Source: Clostridiales bacterium | Lineage (GTDB): Bacteria; Bacillota; Clostridia; Clostridiales; Clostridiaceae | Length of the DNA: 37,328 nucleotides | Direction of reading: 5' to 3' | Assembly (NCBI GenBank): GCA_012519845.1 | Contig: JAAYPK010000069.1 | Coordinates: 1 to 37,328, forward strand | In this document: piece after piece, positions 15,914 to 24,277 of the stretch | Layout of the letters: each line of letters opens with the position of its first letter | Position numbering within the stretch: position 1 is the stretch's first letter | Made by a program: the position numbers and the translations under genes | The notes under the pieces: generated by a model | Database searches by the model: none | What the model was told of the DNA's origin: nothing | The model's input: the letters and a program-made list of their open reading frames with translations, nothing else

Positions 15914-18235
15914 ATGAGAAGGAGGAAGAAAAAGGGGTCAAGTTTTGTTATGGTAGTTTTTATTACTGCCTTAATATTTACAATGGGTACTACAATGTTA
16001 GCAGTAGTATCTACAGATTATAAAACAAGAATTAATCAAAGTAGAAAATTACAAAATTTGTATCAGTCAGATGCGGGACTAGATTTAGTTTATAATTCAA
16101 TAAATAAAAATTCAGATGCAGCAATAAGGTATGCAAATTACAGAGTTAAAGAAGCAATAAGGCCAAGACAAGTACCAATAACAATGACAAATGATGAAAT
16201 TAATGAACTATTTAAAGAAGAATTTATTAATTTTTTAGGTACTACTGAGGTTAATAATCTTAATCCAATAAATCTAGGTAATATACAAGCAAATAGGTTA
16301 GATAATATTTTATTATTTGGTGTTCTTAATAGAGAATATATAGTGCCAAATATAGCTGACACAGATCCTGACTATGAAACAAAAATAAGAGATAAGAATT
16401 CAGATGCATATACTGGTGCTATATGGAGACAAATACAAAATAATGCAAATGCAAAGCAAAATGCAGATATAGAGGTTATTGAATGTAATGTTGAAAATGT
16501 AAATGGAGGAGACCATTATATTTATTTGAAAGTTAGGTCTACTTTTACAACTATTCAAACAAATGTTACTGAAAATGCAAATAGAAAATCTATTGAAACT
16601 AGTTTTACTATAAAAGCACCTGAGTACAGCCAAGCAGTGGAAAAAACATCTAGATATGTAGGAATTGAAGCACAAGGTGTTTTAAAGACAATTACAGCTG
16701 ATGGTAATCTATATGCAGAAAATTGTGGAGATGTTAATATCAATGGAAATGTTTGGGTCAAAGGAAAAGAAAGTGCTATAGATGATCCAGTATATGATAA
16801 ATATAAAAATGGTGTATTTGTTAACAATGCTAAATTAACAATGCAAACAGGTGATTTATTTACAGCAGGTACATTAAATCTTAATAATAATGGTCATGTA
16901 GAAGTTAATAATAATGTATATGCATTAAATGCAAATGTTGGTAAAACAAGAGTTTCAGGTAATTCTTCTTATAATAATTTATTTGTTAATAACTTAATTA
17001 CTAATAATGATTTAACTCTTAATTCAACAGACAGTAATATTGAATTGAATAATTTTTATGGAATAAATGATATAACCATAAATGAAACAGATAGTCAGTA
17101 TAATACTGATCCTACTCTTTTAGCAAGACAATCAAGTAGTATTATAGTAAATGGTTCTAATTATTCATCAATAAGAATTAATAATGATGCATATATTATG
17201 GGAGTAGCATATTTAAATACAGCGAATAAATATCAAACAGGTGAATCAGTAGCAGTTAAGGGAAATTATAATGCATATATAAATGTTGATAATAATAATG
17301 GAAATCTTGTAATGAAAAAATATGATGGAGAGAACTCAAAGTCTATGATATTTTCAATTAATGGAGATTCTTCAGCAAAAGCAAAGGCAGAGTATTTTAA
17401 GGAGTATTACGAAAACAATAACAATTCTCAAGATCTAGATTTTGGGGGGGTTAGTATTAATAAAGTACATGCAACAGGTGCAGTAGTAAACAATAATAAG
17501 GTAACTTATAATGAAACTACAGTTGAGGAGCAAAATACTGTTAAGGAATATAAGAAAACATTTGCTACAGAAGTATTTGGTATGGGTACATTAAATGGTA
17601 TTCCTGGAATAGAAAATGTAAATGCCTCTCAAAAAGCTATGGCAGCATATAATAGAAATATTGTAGCTAAAAAAGTTTATTCTGATGATGAAACAAGGGC
17701 ACAAGGACAAATTAACTTTAGTATTATGCCTAGATTTGTACCAACTACCAATGAGGCTAATGAAAATTATGGTAAAATAATATTAAATCCAGATGAAACT
17801 AAGAATGTAATAGTAGAAAATGGTTTAATTAAAGTTGAAAATGCTCAAGGAGGATATGATGAAGTAGTTTCAAGACCTGCTAATGATAATCCAAATAGAA
17901 ATATACAAGCAGTGATTGTAACTAAAGGAAATGTATATATTAGAGGTTCAGTTAATTATGAAGGATCTATTATTTCAGCAGGAAATGTATACTTTCAAGG
18001 AGCAGGAGAAAAAAATATTACTAAAACTAATGATACTACTAATGAAGTAGTAAATAAGATAATCGGAAAATATTATGATTCTTTACACTTAGACGATATT
18101 TTTTGCGGATCTCCTATGAGTGTTACACCTATTGATGTACAAGTAGAAAGTTATTATGAATTAGATAATATATATAGTGAAATATATGATGCTAATAAAT
18201 ATTTAAGAAAAGGCTTATGGAAATTAGTTAAATAA
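15914..18235 (+). CDS. Large PilX/GspK-like prepilin with repetitive beta-rich body
   Basis: The 773-residue protein begins with leader MRRRKKKG and then SSFVMVVFITALIFTMGTTMLAV, a prepilin-like helix without Glu5 (Met instead), as in GspK/PilX-class minor pilins that cap the fibre. The QNLYQSDAGLDLVYN segment matches the PilX N-terminal pattern (A/S-E-A/S-G-like). From ~residue 260 to ~450 the protein is strongly Asn-rich with short alternating strands (VNINGNVWVKG, LTMQTGDLFTAGTLNLNNNGHVEV, IELNNFYGINDI), suggesting a parallel beta-helix. A similar stretch recurs near 675-710 (AVIVTKGNVYIRGSVNYEGSII). It is far larger than usual PilX (~150-200). AGGGGGAG precedes the ATG. Pilus-tip or surface adhesin function is an inference. 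Confidence 0.75.
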   Translation: MRRRKKKGSSFVMVVFITALIFTMGTTMLAVVSTDYKTRINQSRKLQNLYQSDAGLDLVYNSINKNSDAAIRYANYRVKEAIRPRQVPITMTNDEINELFKEEFINFLGTTEVNNLNPINLGNIQANRLDNILLFGVLNREYIVPNIADTDPDYETKIRDKNSDAYTGAIWRQIQNNANAKQNADIEVIECNVENVNGGDHYIYLKVRSTFTTIQTNVTENANRKSIETSFTIKAPEYSQAVEKTSRYVGIEAQGVLKTITADGNLYAENCGDVNINGNVWVKGKESAIDDPVYDKYKNGVFVNNAKLTMQTGDLFTAGTLNLNNNGHVEVNNNVYALNANVGKTRVSGNSSYNNLFVNNLITNNDLTLNSTDSNIELNNFYGINDITINETDSQYNTDPTLLARQSSSIIVNGSNYSSIRINNDAYIMGVAYLNTANKYQTGESVAVKGNYNAYINVDNNNGNLVMKKYDGENSKSMIFSINGDSSAKAKAEYFKEYYENNNNSQDLDFGGVSINKVHATGAVVNNNKVTYNETTVEEQNTVKEYKKTFATEVFGMGTLNGIPGIENVNASQKAMAAYNRNIVAKKVYSDDETRAQGQINFSIMPRFVPTTNEANENYGKIILNPDETKNVIVENGLIKVENAQGGYDEVVSRPANDNPNRNIQAVIVTKGNVYIRGSVNYEGSIISAGNVYFQGAGEKNITKTNDTTNEVVNKIIGKYYDSLHLDDIFCGSPMSVTPIDVQVESYYELDNIYSEIYDANKYLRKGLWKLVK

Positions 18236-18248
18236 AGAGGTGATAAAT

Positions 18249-18869
18249 TTGAATAAAAGAATAAAGGGCTTTACCCTAGTTGAGGTTATTCTTGCATTAT
18301 CACTTACTACGGTTATACTGGGAATAATAGGTACATTCTTTTTCATAAATAATAAGTCATTAATTAATACTGAGATAAAATCTGATTTACAAAAAGAAGG
18401 AGAAAATATTCAAAATGAACTTATCAATATAGGGCAACAAGCTCGTAGAATTAATTCAATTACTTTTGCAGGTGATATTACACCAACAGATGCAGCTACA
18501 GGAGTATATAGTGATTTTTTGGATATTTCATTAACAATTAAGCCAACAAATACTATAATAATAAATCAGGCAATTGACAATAATGCTGCAAATGATATAC
18601 ATTACACTTTGGCTTTAAATGGGAGACAATTAACTATAAGTCATCAAGAGGGAGTAAACATTATAAGTAAAGTATTATCAGAAAATGTTCAAAGTTTTGA
18701 AGTAATTCCTCTTGATTTTAATTCAGTAAGTGATGCAGATAAGGGGATAAAGCGAATTAATTCTTCAGAAGGAATTCAAGTATCTATTACTCTTAATAGA
18801 GAGAGAGGCTATAGTAATGTTACACTTCCTATAAAAACCATAATTCAATTTAGGAATTTTAATCTATAA
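18249..18869 (+). CDS. Minor prepilin, PilW/GspJ-like
   Basis: The 206-residue prepilin has leader MNKRIKG followed by FTLVEVILALSLTTVILGIIGTFFF, with Glu5 and an expected cut between Gly and Phe. The downstream KSDLQKEGENIQNELINIGQQARRI resembles the alpha-helical start of PilW/GspJ-type proteins. I place the start at TTG 18249 rather than GTG 18240, because GAGGTGA at 18237-18243 would then be a well-spaced ribosome binding site. The predicted globular domain (~170 residues) has no Cys. It lies 13 nt after the large PilX-like gene and 21 nt before the DUF5057-type gene. Confidence 0.8.
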   Translation: MNKRIKGFTLVEVILALSLTTVILGIIGTFFFINNKSLINTEIKSDLQKEGENIQNELINIGQQARRINSITFAGDITPTDAATGVYSDFLDISLTIKPTNTIIINQAIDNNAANDIHYTLALNGRQLTISHQEGVNIISKVLSENVQSFEVIPLDFNSVSDADKGIKRINSSEGIQVSITLNRERGYSNVTLPIKTIIQFRNFNL

Positions 18870-18890
18870 TAAAGGTAAGGAGGGGGAAAA

Positions 18891-21380
18891 ATGAGAAAAA
18901 AAAGAATGAGAAGTAAAAGAAATCCTTTTAAAAATATTTTACTTAGAAAATCTATTTGGATAGTATTACTAGTATTTGTTTCATCAATATTTTGTATACC
19001 AACCTTCTCTTCTAAAGCAGATGATAATATATCATTAGATATACTTGAAATAAATCCAGGAAACAAACATTCTTTAGATAGTACTGGTAATATAAAAGTT
19101 ACTCATATGACTATGGCTGAGTATATAAGTATGGTTGATGAAATAAATGGTAAGTATGATGTAGTAGTTATAGGTAGAAATAATTCAGGATTAAATAATT
19201 ACTTTGATACTAATGAAGCCTATAGAGATTATACAGCTCCATTTTCACAAGAAGTTACGGACATGAAAAGTTGGGGAAGTTATACTAGGGATAATTCAGG
19301 TTCAATCGATGGCGTAGGAATAAAATATGCAACAAAATTATGGTATATACAATCTGACGTTGCAACAACTAAAAAATGGGGAGATTTTGAAGGGAAAAAT
19401 AGTGGATATTACTACGATAAGGTATCAAGTGAAACAGGAAATTATGTAGAGTATTTATCTGAAAATGATATAACTAATAAAAGAGCAAAAGAGATATTAA
19501 ACTTAATTAATAGCGGACAGCTAGTATATATTAATAATAATATTTTAGATGATTCTAATTTAAAAAATTCAAAGCTTCAAAGTAATTTTAAAAATATTTA
19601 TAAAGATAATTTTAAAAGGTTTACTAATATCTCAATTGATACTATCAAAAGTGATTATTCAAATATAGTTAAAAATAGAAATAATTCTAGACCCGGGCTT
19701 ACAATAACAAAGAAACCTACTGATGATGGGAAAAGTGCTGAAAAAGGAAATTTGAATAACAGAAATATGACTTTTTCATTTACAACTGCAGGTGTTGATG
19801 AAAATGCTACAGTAAAATTGTATTTAGATTACAATGGAGATGGTTTATTTAAAGATGATGAAGAAGCATCTATTGGAGGAAGCAACAAATTATCTCTTTA
19901 TAAAACAAATGAGAATAATTATACTATTTCACATAATTTAGATACTACTTTTATTGGATACTTACAATGGAAATTAGTAATAACAAATTCTAATGGAGTT
20001 AATAACTATGCTATTGGTGATGGAATATATAAAGCATTAGATGGAAAAAGACAAGAAATAGACGTTATGCAGATACATCCACAAAGTAAAACTCAAATAA
20101 AAGATTTGTATTTAGATGGAACTTTTTATAATGAATACTTAAAGAATCTTCCAGATTATAAAATTACAATGGATGTAAGACCCGTTCATAGTTTAAACGG
20201 TGTTACAGGGTTTAATGAATTAGTAGCTCGTGAAGGAAAAAACTATATATTAGATAAATATGACATGCTAATTGTAGGATTTTCAGATGGATATGGTAAT
20301 GGAATAAATAATGAGTTTAGTAAGGCAGCTTGTGAAACTATTAGTGCATTTATTAAACGTGGTAAAGCAGTTATGTTTACTCATGATACTATGTCATTAA
20401 ATTCTTTTGGAGGTAATGATTGGAATGATGAATGGGATAGTTTAACAGGACCTAAATATTTAACTAAAGTATTTAGAGATGCTATAGGACAATCTCGATA
20501 TGCTGATCCATATAATCCATCAGGAAAAGATTTGTTAACTTTGACTAATGAAAATGGTGAAGTAATTGAAAAAACAATTACTCATGATAGTGTTCTTACA
20601 AGTGAGGTTCAAAAAAACCATTCAAATGTAGAGGCTTCAAAAATTAAAACTCTTGGCACAACATTATTTGCCAATGTAGCTTTTTGGCAGGATAAAACTT
20701 TAACCAATCAAATAACACAAGTTAATAAGGCACAAATAACAAGTTATCCTTATGATTTAAATTCAAAACAAATATTAAATGTTGCTAGTACTCATACACA
20801 ATGGTATCAATTAAATTTAGAGGATGAAGATGTAGTGCCATGGTATAATTTAAATTCTAGTAAGTTTGATACAGGAGATTCAAGAAACTTTTATTATGGA
20901 TATTCAAAGGGTAATGTAACTTATTCAGGAACAGGACATTCAACTGTTAATAATCCTGATGAATTTCAGTTATTTGTAAACACTATAGTTAAATGTATAA
21001 GGGGAGCAAATGCTAAACCTAATGTTGTTAATAAGAGAGTTGATATCAAAAACTCAGTAATCGAAAATGAAAATATAGAAAAAGTAACTAAAGGTGAAGC
21101 ATACAAATTTATAGCTTTACCTACAGATATTAATGGTGATCTTATGACAGTAACAATTAAGGTTGATAACAAGGAATTTTTATCACATGATAAAGTGAGA
21201 AATAATACAAAAATTAATGTAGAAATTCCTGCATACTTAACTGCAAATAAAAATAAGGGTGATAAAATTAAAATCGAAACTCAAGCAAAAGATTCTCATG
21301 GTGCTGAATCTGAGGTAAAGACTTTTTATGTAGAAATTACAGAACCGGATTATAAGCCTATAGATAGAGAATTATTTTAA
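18891..21380 (+). CDS. Exported DUF5057-type protein of the pilus locus
   Basis: The 829-residue protein has a basic N-terminus and one hydrophobic segment (~22-42, IWIVLLVFVSSIFCIPTF) ending before SSKADD, consistent with a signal peptide. After it comes LDILEINPGNKHSL and later MTMAEYISMVDEINGKYDVVVIG, which I associate with DUF5057 proteins of clostridia; that family name is from memory. Residues ~313-324 (DYNGDGLFKDDE) match an EF-hand-type calcium loop with Asp1, Asn3, Asp5 and Glu12. Residues ~455-500 (YDMLIVGFSDGYG, FIKRGKAVMFTHDT) resemble an alpha/beta glutamine-amidotransferase-like fold, and the last ~120 residues look like an Ig/cadherin-like domain. No cell-wall sorting motif is seen. 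It is the last gene of the pilus unit. Its function is unknown; a surface or pilus-associated adhesin is possible. Confidence 0.7.
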   Translation: MRKKRMRSKRNPFKNILLRKSIWIVLLVFVSSIFCIPTFSSKADDNISLDILEINPGNKHSLDSTGNIKVTHMTMAEYISMVDEINGKYDVVVIGRNNSGLNNYFDTNEAYRDYTAPFSQEVTDMKSWGSYTRDNSGSIDGVGIKYATKLWYIQSDVATTKKWGDFEGKNSGYYYDKVSSETGNYVEYLSENDITNKRAKEILNLINSGQLVYINNNILDDSNLKNSKLQSNFKNIYKDNFKRFTNISIDTIKSDYSNIVKNRNNSRPGLTITKKPTDDGKSAEKGNLNNRNMTFSFTTAGVDENATVKLYLDYNGDGLFKDDEEASIGGSNKLSLYKTNENNYTISHNLDTTFIGYLQWKLVITNSNGVNNYAIGDGIYKALDGKRQEIDVMQIHPQSKTQIKDLYLDGTFYNEYLKNLPDYKITMDVRPVHSLNGVTGFNELVAREGKNYILDKYDMLIVGFSDGYGNGINNEFSKAACETISAFIKRGKAVMFTHDTMSLNSFGGNDWNDEWDSLTGPKYLTKVFRDAIGQSRYADPYNPSGKDLLTLTNENGEVIEKTITHDSVLTSEVQKNHSNVEASKIKTLGTTLFANVAFWQDKTLTNQITQVNKAQITSYPYDLNSKQILNVASTHTQWYQLNLEDEDVVPWYNLNSSKFDTGDSRNFYYGYSKGNVTYSGTGHSTVNNPDEFQLFVNTIVKCIRGANAKPNVVNKRVDIKNSVIENENIEKVTKGEAYKFIALPTDINGDLMTVTIKVDNKEFLSHDKVRNNTKINVEIPAYLTANKNKGDKIKIETQAKDSHGAESEVKTFYVEITEPDYKPIDRELF

Positions 21381-21396
21381 GAAAATTTAAAAATTA

Positions 21397-21446
21397 AAGA
21401 GCTGTGGCAATAGTATATATTTCTATTAGCCACAGCTTTTCTTTTT
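21397..21446 (+). terminator. Terminator ending the pilus operon (probably bidirectional)
   Basis: AGCTGTGGC (from 21399) pairs with GCCACAGCT (21429-21437), with a further ATAG/CTAT pairing inside the loop, followed by TTTTCTTTTT. On the minus strand the same stem is followed by CTTTAATTTTT, so it can also end ytaF. Confidence 0.88.
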
Positions 21447-21469
21447 AGTCTAAAGAAGTCACAAAAAAT

Positions 21470-22096
21470 TCACTTTATAACCCTTATAGTAGCAAGAATC
21501 ATAAGAATAGCACCAGATAACCAAGATAGATTAATGGTAGTTTTCTTAGCAATGACTTTACCAATAATTACCCCTAAAAGTATGGATATAATACCAATTA
21601 AGAATGATAAAATAATAACTTCAAAATAATTTGTCATAGTTAAGCTTGATCCAAAACCTACAGCTATACTATCAAAAGATAAACCTAGTCCAAGATAAAT
21701 AGCTTCTTTAAAAGAAAGAGTTTTAGAATTATCAAAATCAGCTTTTATTTCATCGGCATATACCTGTAATACAAAATTCATGTCAAAAATTTTAAATTTA
21801 AGGGGACTATCTACTATTTTTTTACTTTGGATAAATAATTTAAAAATTCCTTCGAAAAACCTATAAATTCCAAGGCACATTAAAATAATAAAGGAAAAAA
21901 AAGTGGCTATATGTGAAGGTAAATAATTTTTTAATATGTCGCCAAAAAACAAGGATACTCCAAGGGATAAAGAGCCTATAATGCATATAATTAATGTTGA
22001 CAAAAAAGGGATTTTTATTTTATTAGTACCATAAGAAATACTTGCTACAAAGGAGTCTATACATATAGATAAAACTAGTAAAAATGATTGAAACAT
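21470..22096 (-). CDS. ytaF: Sporulation membrane protein YtaF (MntP-related)
   Basis: The 208-residue protein has about six membrane helices in two related halves. The N-terminus (LLVLSICIDSFVASISYGTNKIKIP) and the second half (LGLGLSFDSIAVGFGSSLTM) each carry the Asp-Ser pair seen in the MntP/YtaF family. The middle polar stretch and the absence of other domains match YtaF, listed as a sporulation membrane protein in Bacillus and clostridia; MntP relatives export manganese. It is the only gene on the minus strand between 1 and 36776. AGAGG at about 22108-22112 precedes the start on the minus strand. The assignment between YtaF and MntP rests on recalled similarity. Confidence 0.8.
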   Translation of the reverse strand: MFQSFLLVLSICIDSFVASISYGTNKIKIPFLSTLIICIIGSLSLGVSLFFGDILKNYLPSHIATFFSFIILMCLGIYRFFEGIFKLFIQSKKIVDSPLKFKIFDMNFVLQVYADEIKADFDNSKTLSFKEAIYLGLGLSFDSIAVGFGSSLTMTNYFEVIILSFLIGIISILLGVIIGKVIAKKTTINLSWLSGAILMILATIRVIK

Positions 22097-22122
22097 AGTT
22101 AGTATACCTCTTTGTTATTTTT

Positions 22123-22151
22123 ATATTATATTATGATAAAAAGTATGTAAA
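22123..22151 (-). promoter_or_regulatory. Possible ytaF promoter
   Basis: Read on the minus strand, TTTACA (22151-22146) and TAATAT (22128-22123) are separated by 17 nt. An alternative TATAAT at 22130-22125 would give a 15-nt spacer. It is divergent from the HAD gene promoter, and the two -35 elements lie only 2 nt apart. Confidence 0.4.
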
Positions 22152-22153
22152 AG

Positions 22154-22183
22154 TTACAAAAATCAAATAGATTATGCTATAAT
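22154..22183 (+). promoter_or_regulatory. Promoter of the HAD phosphatase gene
   Basis: TTACAA at 22154-22159 and TATAAT at 22178-22183 have an 18-nt spacer, with TG at 22175-22176 giving an extended -10 element. Transcription would start near 22190, about 26 nt before the coding start. Confidence 0.65.
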
Positions 22184-22215
22184 ACAGGTAATTAAAATAG
22201 GCATGGAGGTAAAGA

Positions 22216-23019
22216 ATGTATAAAGTATTAGCTTTAGATATGGATGGGACTTTGCTTAATAGTGACAAAGTAATATCAAAGAAAACAAAAGAAGCTTTAG
22301 TTGCTGCAAAAGAAAATGGGGTAAAAATAGTATTAGCATCTGGAAGACCAATAGATGGATTAAAAAGATATTTAAATGAATTAGATTTAATGGATGAAAA
22401 TCAATATGTATTAAGCTATAATGGATGCTTAGTTCAAGAAACTAAAAGTGAAAACATAATTCATGAAATAGGATTAACAGGAAAAGATCTTCATAAAATA
22501 TATAATTTAAGTGTTAAATTAGGAGTGAATATTCATGCATTTTCCCCAACTAGAGGACTGATAACTCCTAAAATAAGCAAATATACAGAAGTTGAATCAG
22601 AATTAAATGGTATAGAAATAAATGTGGTGGATTTTAATTCAATAGGAGAAGATGAACATATTATTAAAATAATGTTTGTAGATGAGGCAGAAGTTTTAGA
22701 TAGAGCCATTACTAAGATTCCAGAAGAATTTTATAGTAAGTATAACATTGTAAAAAGTACACCTTTCTTTTTGGAATTAATCAACAAGAATGCTAATAAA
22801 GGTGTAGGATTAGATGCACTAGCTAAACATTTAAATATTAGTAATAAAGAGATAATTGCTGTTGGAGATGCAGGTAATGATTTGGAAATGATAAAATATG
22901 CTGGCTTAGGTGTTGCTATGGGTAATGCTATTGAAGAAGTTAAGGAAGCAGCAAACTATATAACAAAATCAAATAATGAAGATGGTATAGCACAAATTAT
23001 AGACGAATACATACTATAA
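22216..23019 (+). CDS. Cof-type HAD-IIB family phosphatase
   Basis: The 267-residue protein carries all HAD motifs: motif I LALDMDGTLLN with nucleophile Asp8 and acid/base Asp10, motif II VLASGRP (~41), a Lys in the NKNANKGVGLDAL region (~195), and motif IV GDAGNDLEM (~217). The cap (~85-185) is of the C2B type of the Cof/YidA subfamily, which dephosphorylates sugar phosphates and flavin or PLP phosphates; the exact substrate cannot be read. It is monocistronic, with its own promoter and a following hairpin. The ATG is preceded by ATGGAGG. Confidence 0.88.
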   Translation: MYKVLALDMDGTLLNSDKVISKKTKEALVAAKENGVKIVLASGRPIDGLKRYLNELDLMDENQYVLSYNGCLVQETKSENIIHEIGLTGKDLHKIYNLSVKLGVNIHAFSPTRGLITPKISKYTEVESELNGIEINVVDFNSIGEDEHIIKIMFVDEAEVLDRAITKIPEEFYSKYNIVKSTPFFLELINKNANKGVGLDALAKHLNISNKEIIAVGDAGNDLEMIKYAGLGVAMGNAIEEVKEAANYITKSNNEDGIAQIIDEYIL

Positions 23020-23033
23020 ATAGTAGAAAAAAG

Positions 23034-23077
23034 GCGTGTTTCATAAATAGTATTTAGTTATGAGACACGCTATTTTC
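23034..23077 (+). terminator. Terminator after the HAD gene
   Basis: GCGTGTTTCATAA (23034-23046) pairs with TTATGAGACACGC (23058-23070) in a 13-bp stem with one wobble, followed by TATTTTC. The T-run is short but the stem is strong. Confidence 0.75.
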
Positions 23078-23102
23078 ATACATTTATATAGAGAAAGAAT
23101 TA

Positions 23103-23131
23103 TTGTTATATTTTCCCCTTAATGGTATAAT
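23103..23131 (+). promoter_or_regulatory. Promoter of the polysaccharide operon
   Basis: TTGTTA at 23103-23108 and TATAAT at 23126-23131 are separated by exactly 17 nt. Start would be near 23138, leaving a leader of about 54 nt. No other convincing promoter is seen until after the 35653 terminator, so one ~12.5-kb transcript is likely. Confidence 0.7.
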
Positions 23132-23191
23132 TAAAAATATGTTAATAATTTCTTAATATTATCATAAGAGGTAGATTGAGAGGGCATTTAT

Positions 23192-24253
23192 ATGAAGATT
23201 ATGCATGTAGTTGAGGGGTTTGGAGGAGGAGTATATTCATTTTTGGTAGATTTGTGTAATTCCTTATGTGAATCCAATGAAGTTATTTTAGTATATAGTG
23301 AAAGAGAACAAACACCGAAAAATTTCAAAGATGATTTTAATAAAAAAATAAGACTAATAAATTTAGAAATGAGTAGAGCAATTAGTGTTAAAGTAGATGG
23401 AAAAGCATTTTTTAGTTTATTATCATTAATAAAAAAAGAAAAACCTGATGTAATACATCTACATTCATCTAAGGCTGGAGCCCTAGGAAGATTGAGTAGT
23501 AAACTTCTAGGTTATAGTAGTAAAAATGTTTTTTATAATCCACATGGATACGCTTTTTTACAGGAGGATATTTCTAATAAAAAACGAAAGTTTTATTATT
23601 ATGTTGAAAAAATTTTAGCAAAAATAAATGGTACTATTATTGCAGTTTCAAAGGGAGAATATGAGGAGAGCTTAAAGCTTACTAAAAAGTCAATAAGAAT
23701 AGATAATGCAATAGATAATGAAGAATTAGATAAAGTAATTACTGAAAGTACATATAAAAGTAAGCCAACCATAGGAACTATTGGTAGAATTTCTTATCAA
23801 AAAAATCCTAAGGCTTTTAATGAAGTAGCAAAAAAATTTCCGGATTTAGAGTTTATTTGGATTGGAGACGGAGATTTAAGAAATGAACTTACTGAAAAGA
23901 ACATTAAGATTACAGGATGGATGGATAGATATGAAGCAATTAAATTAATGAACAAGTTAGATATTTATTTACAACCATCATTATGGGAAGGATTACCTAT
24001 AGCTCTTTTAGAAGCTATGTATATGGGAAAACCAACAATAGTAAACAATGTAATTGGAAATAAAGATGTAATAGTTAATAATGTAAATGGTTTTATATCT
24101 AACAGTATAGAAGATTATGAAAAATACATTAATGAACTTAAGGATAATAAGGATAAATACGAAGAGATTTCAAAAAAAGCAAAAGAATATATCGTCCAGA
24201 ATCATTTAGTTAAAGATATGATAAATAAATATGTACAGGCATACAACCGTTAA
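23192..24253 (+). CDS. Glycosyltransferase family 4 (GT-B)
   Basis: The 353-residue protein has the GT-B layout of two Rossmann halves. The N-terminal half starts MKIMHVVEGFGGGVYSFLVDL and has VIHLHSSKAGALGR and the donor-side NPHGYAF. The C-terminal half has TIGRISYQKNP and the EX7E-type motif LWEGLPIALLEAMYMGKP (~266). GT4 enzymes are retaining transferases that add sugars from nucleotide donors on the inner membrane face. It is first in the polysaccharide operon and is most like EpsD-type enzymes in general pattern. Donor and acceptor are unknown. Confidence 0.85.
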   Translation: MKIMHVVEGFGGGVYSFLVDLCNSLCESNEVILVYSEREQTPKNFKDDFNKKIRLINLEMSRAISVKVDGKAFFSLLSLIKKEKPDVIHLHSSKAGALGRLSSKLLGYSSKNVFYNPHGYAFLQEDISNKKRKFYYYVEKILAKINGTIIAVSKGEYEESLKLTKKSIRIDNAIDNEELDKVITESTYKSKPTIGTIGRISYQKNPKAFNEVAKKFPDLEFIWIGDGDLRNELTEKNIKITGWMDRYEAIKLMNKLDIYLQPSLWEGLPIALLEAMYMGKPTIVNNVIGNKDVIVNNVNGFISNSIEDYEKYINELKDNKDKYEEISKKAKEYIVQNHLVKDMINKYVQAYNR

Positions 24254-24277
24254 TTATAGAATGAAGGGGATGAATTA

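Noticed and set aside
16400-16827. Two overlapping minus-strand frames of about 90 codons inside the large prepilin gene
   Set aside because: They are explained by Asn/Ile-rich coding on the opposite strand and have no supporting ribosome binding site.
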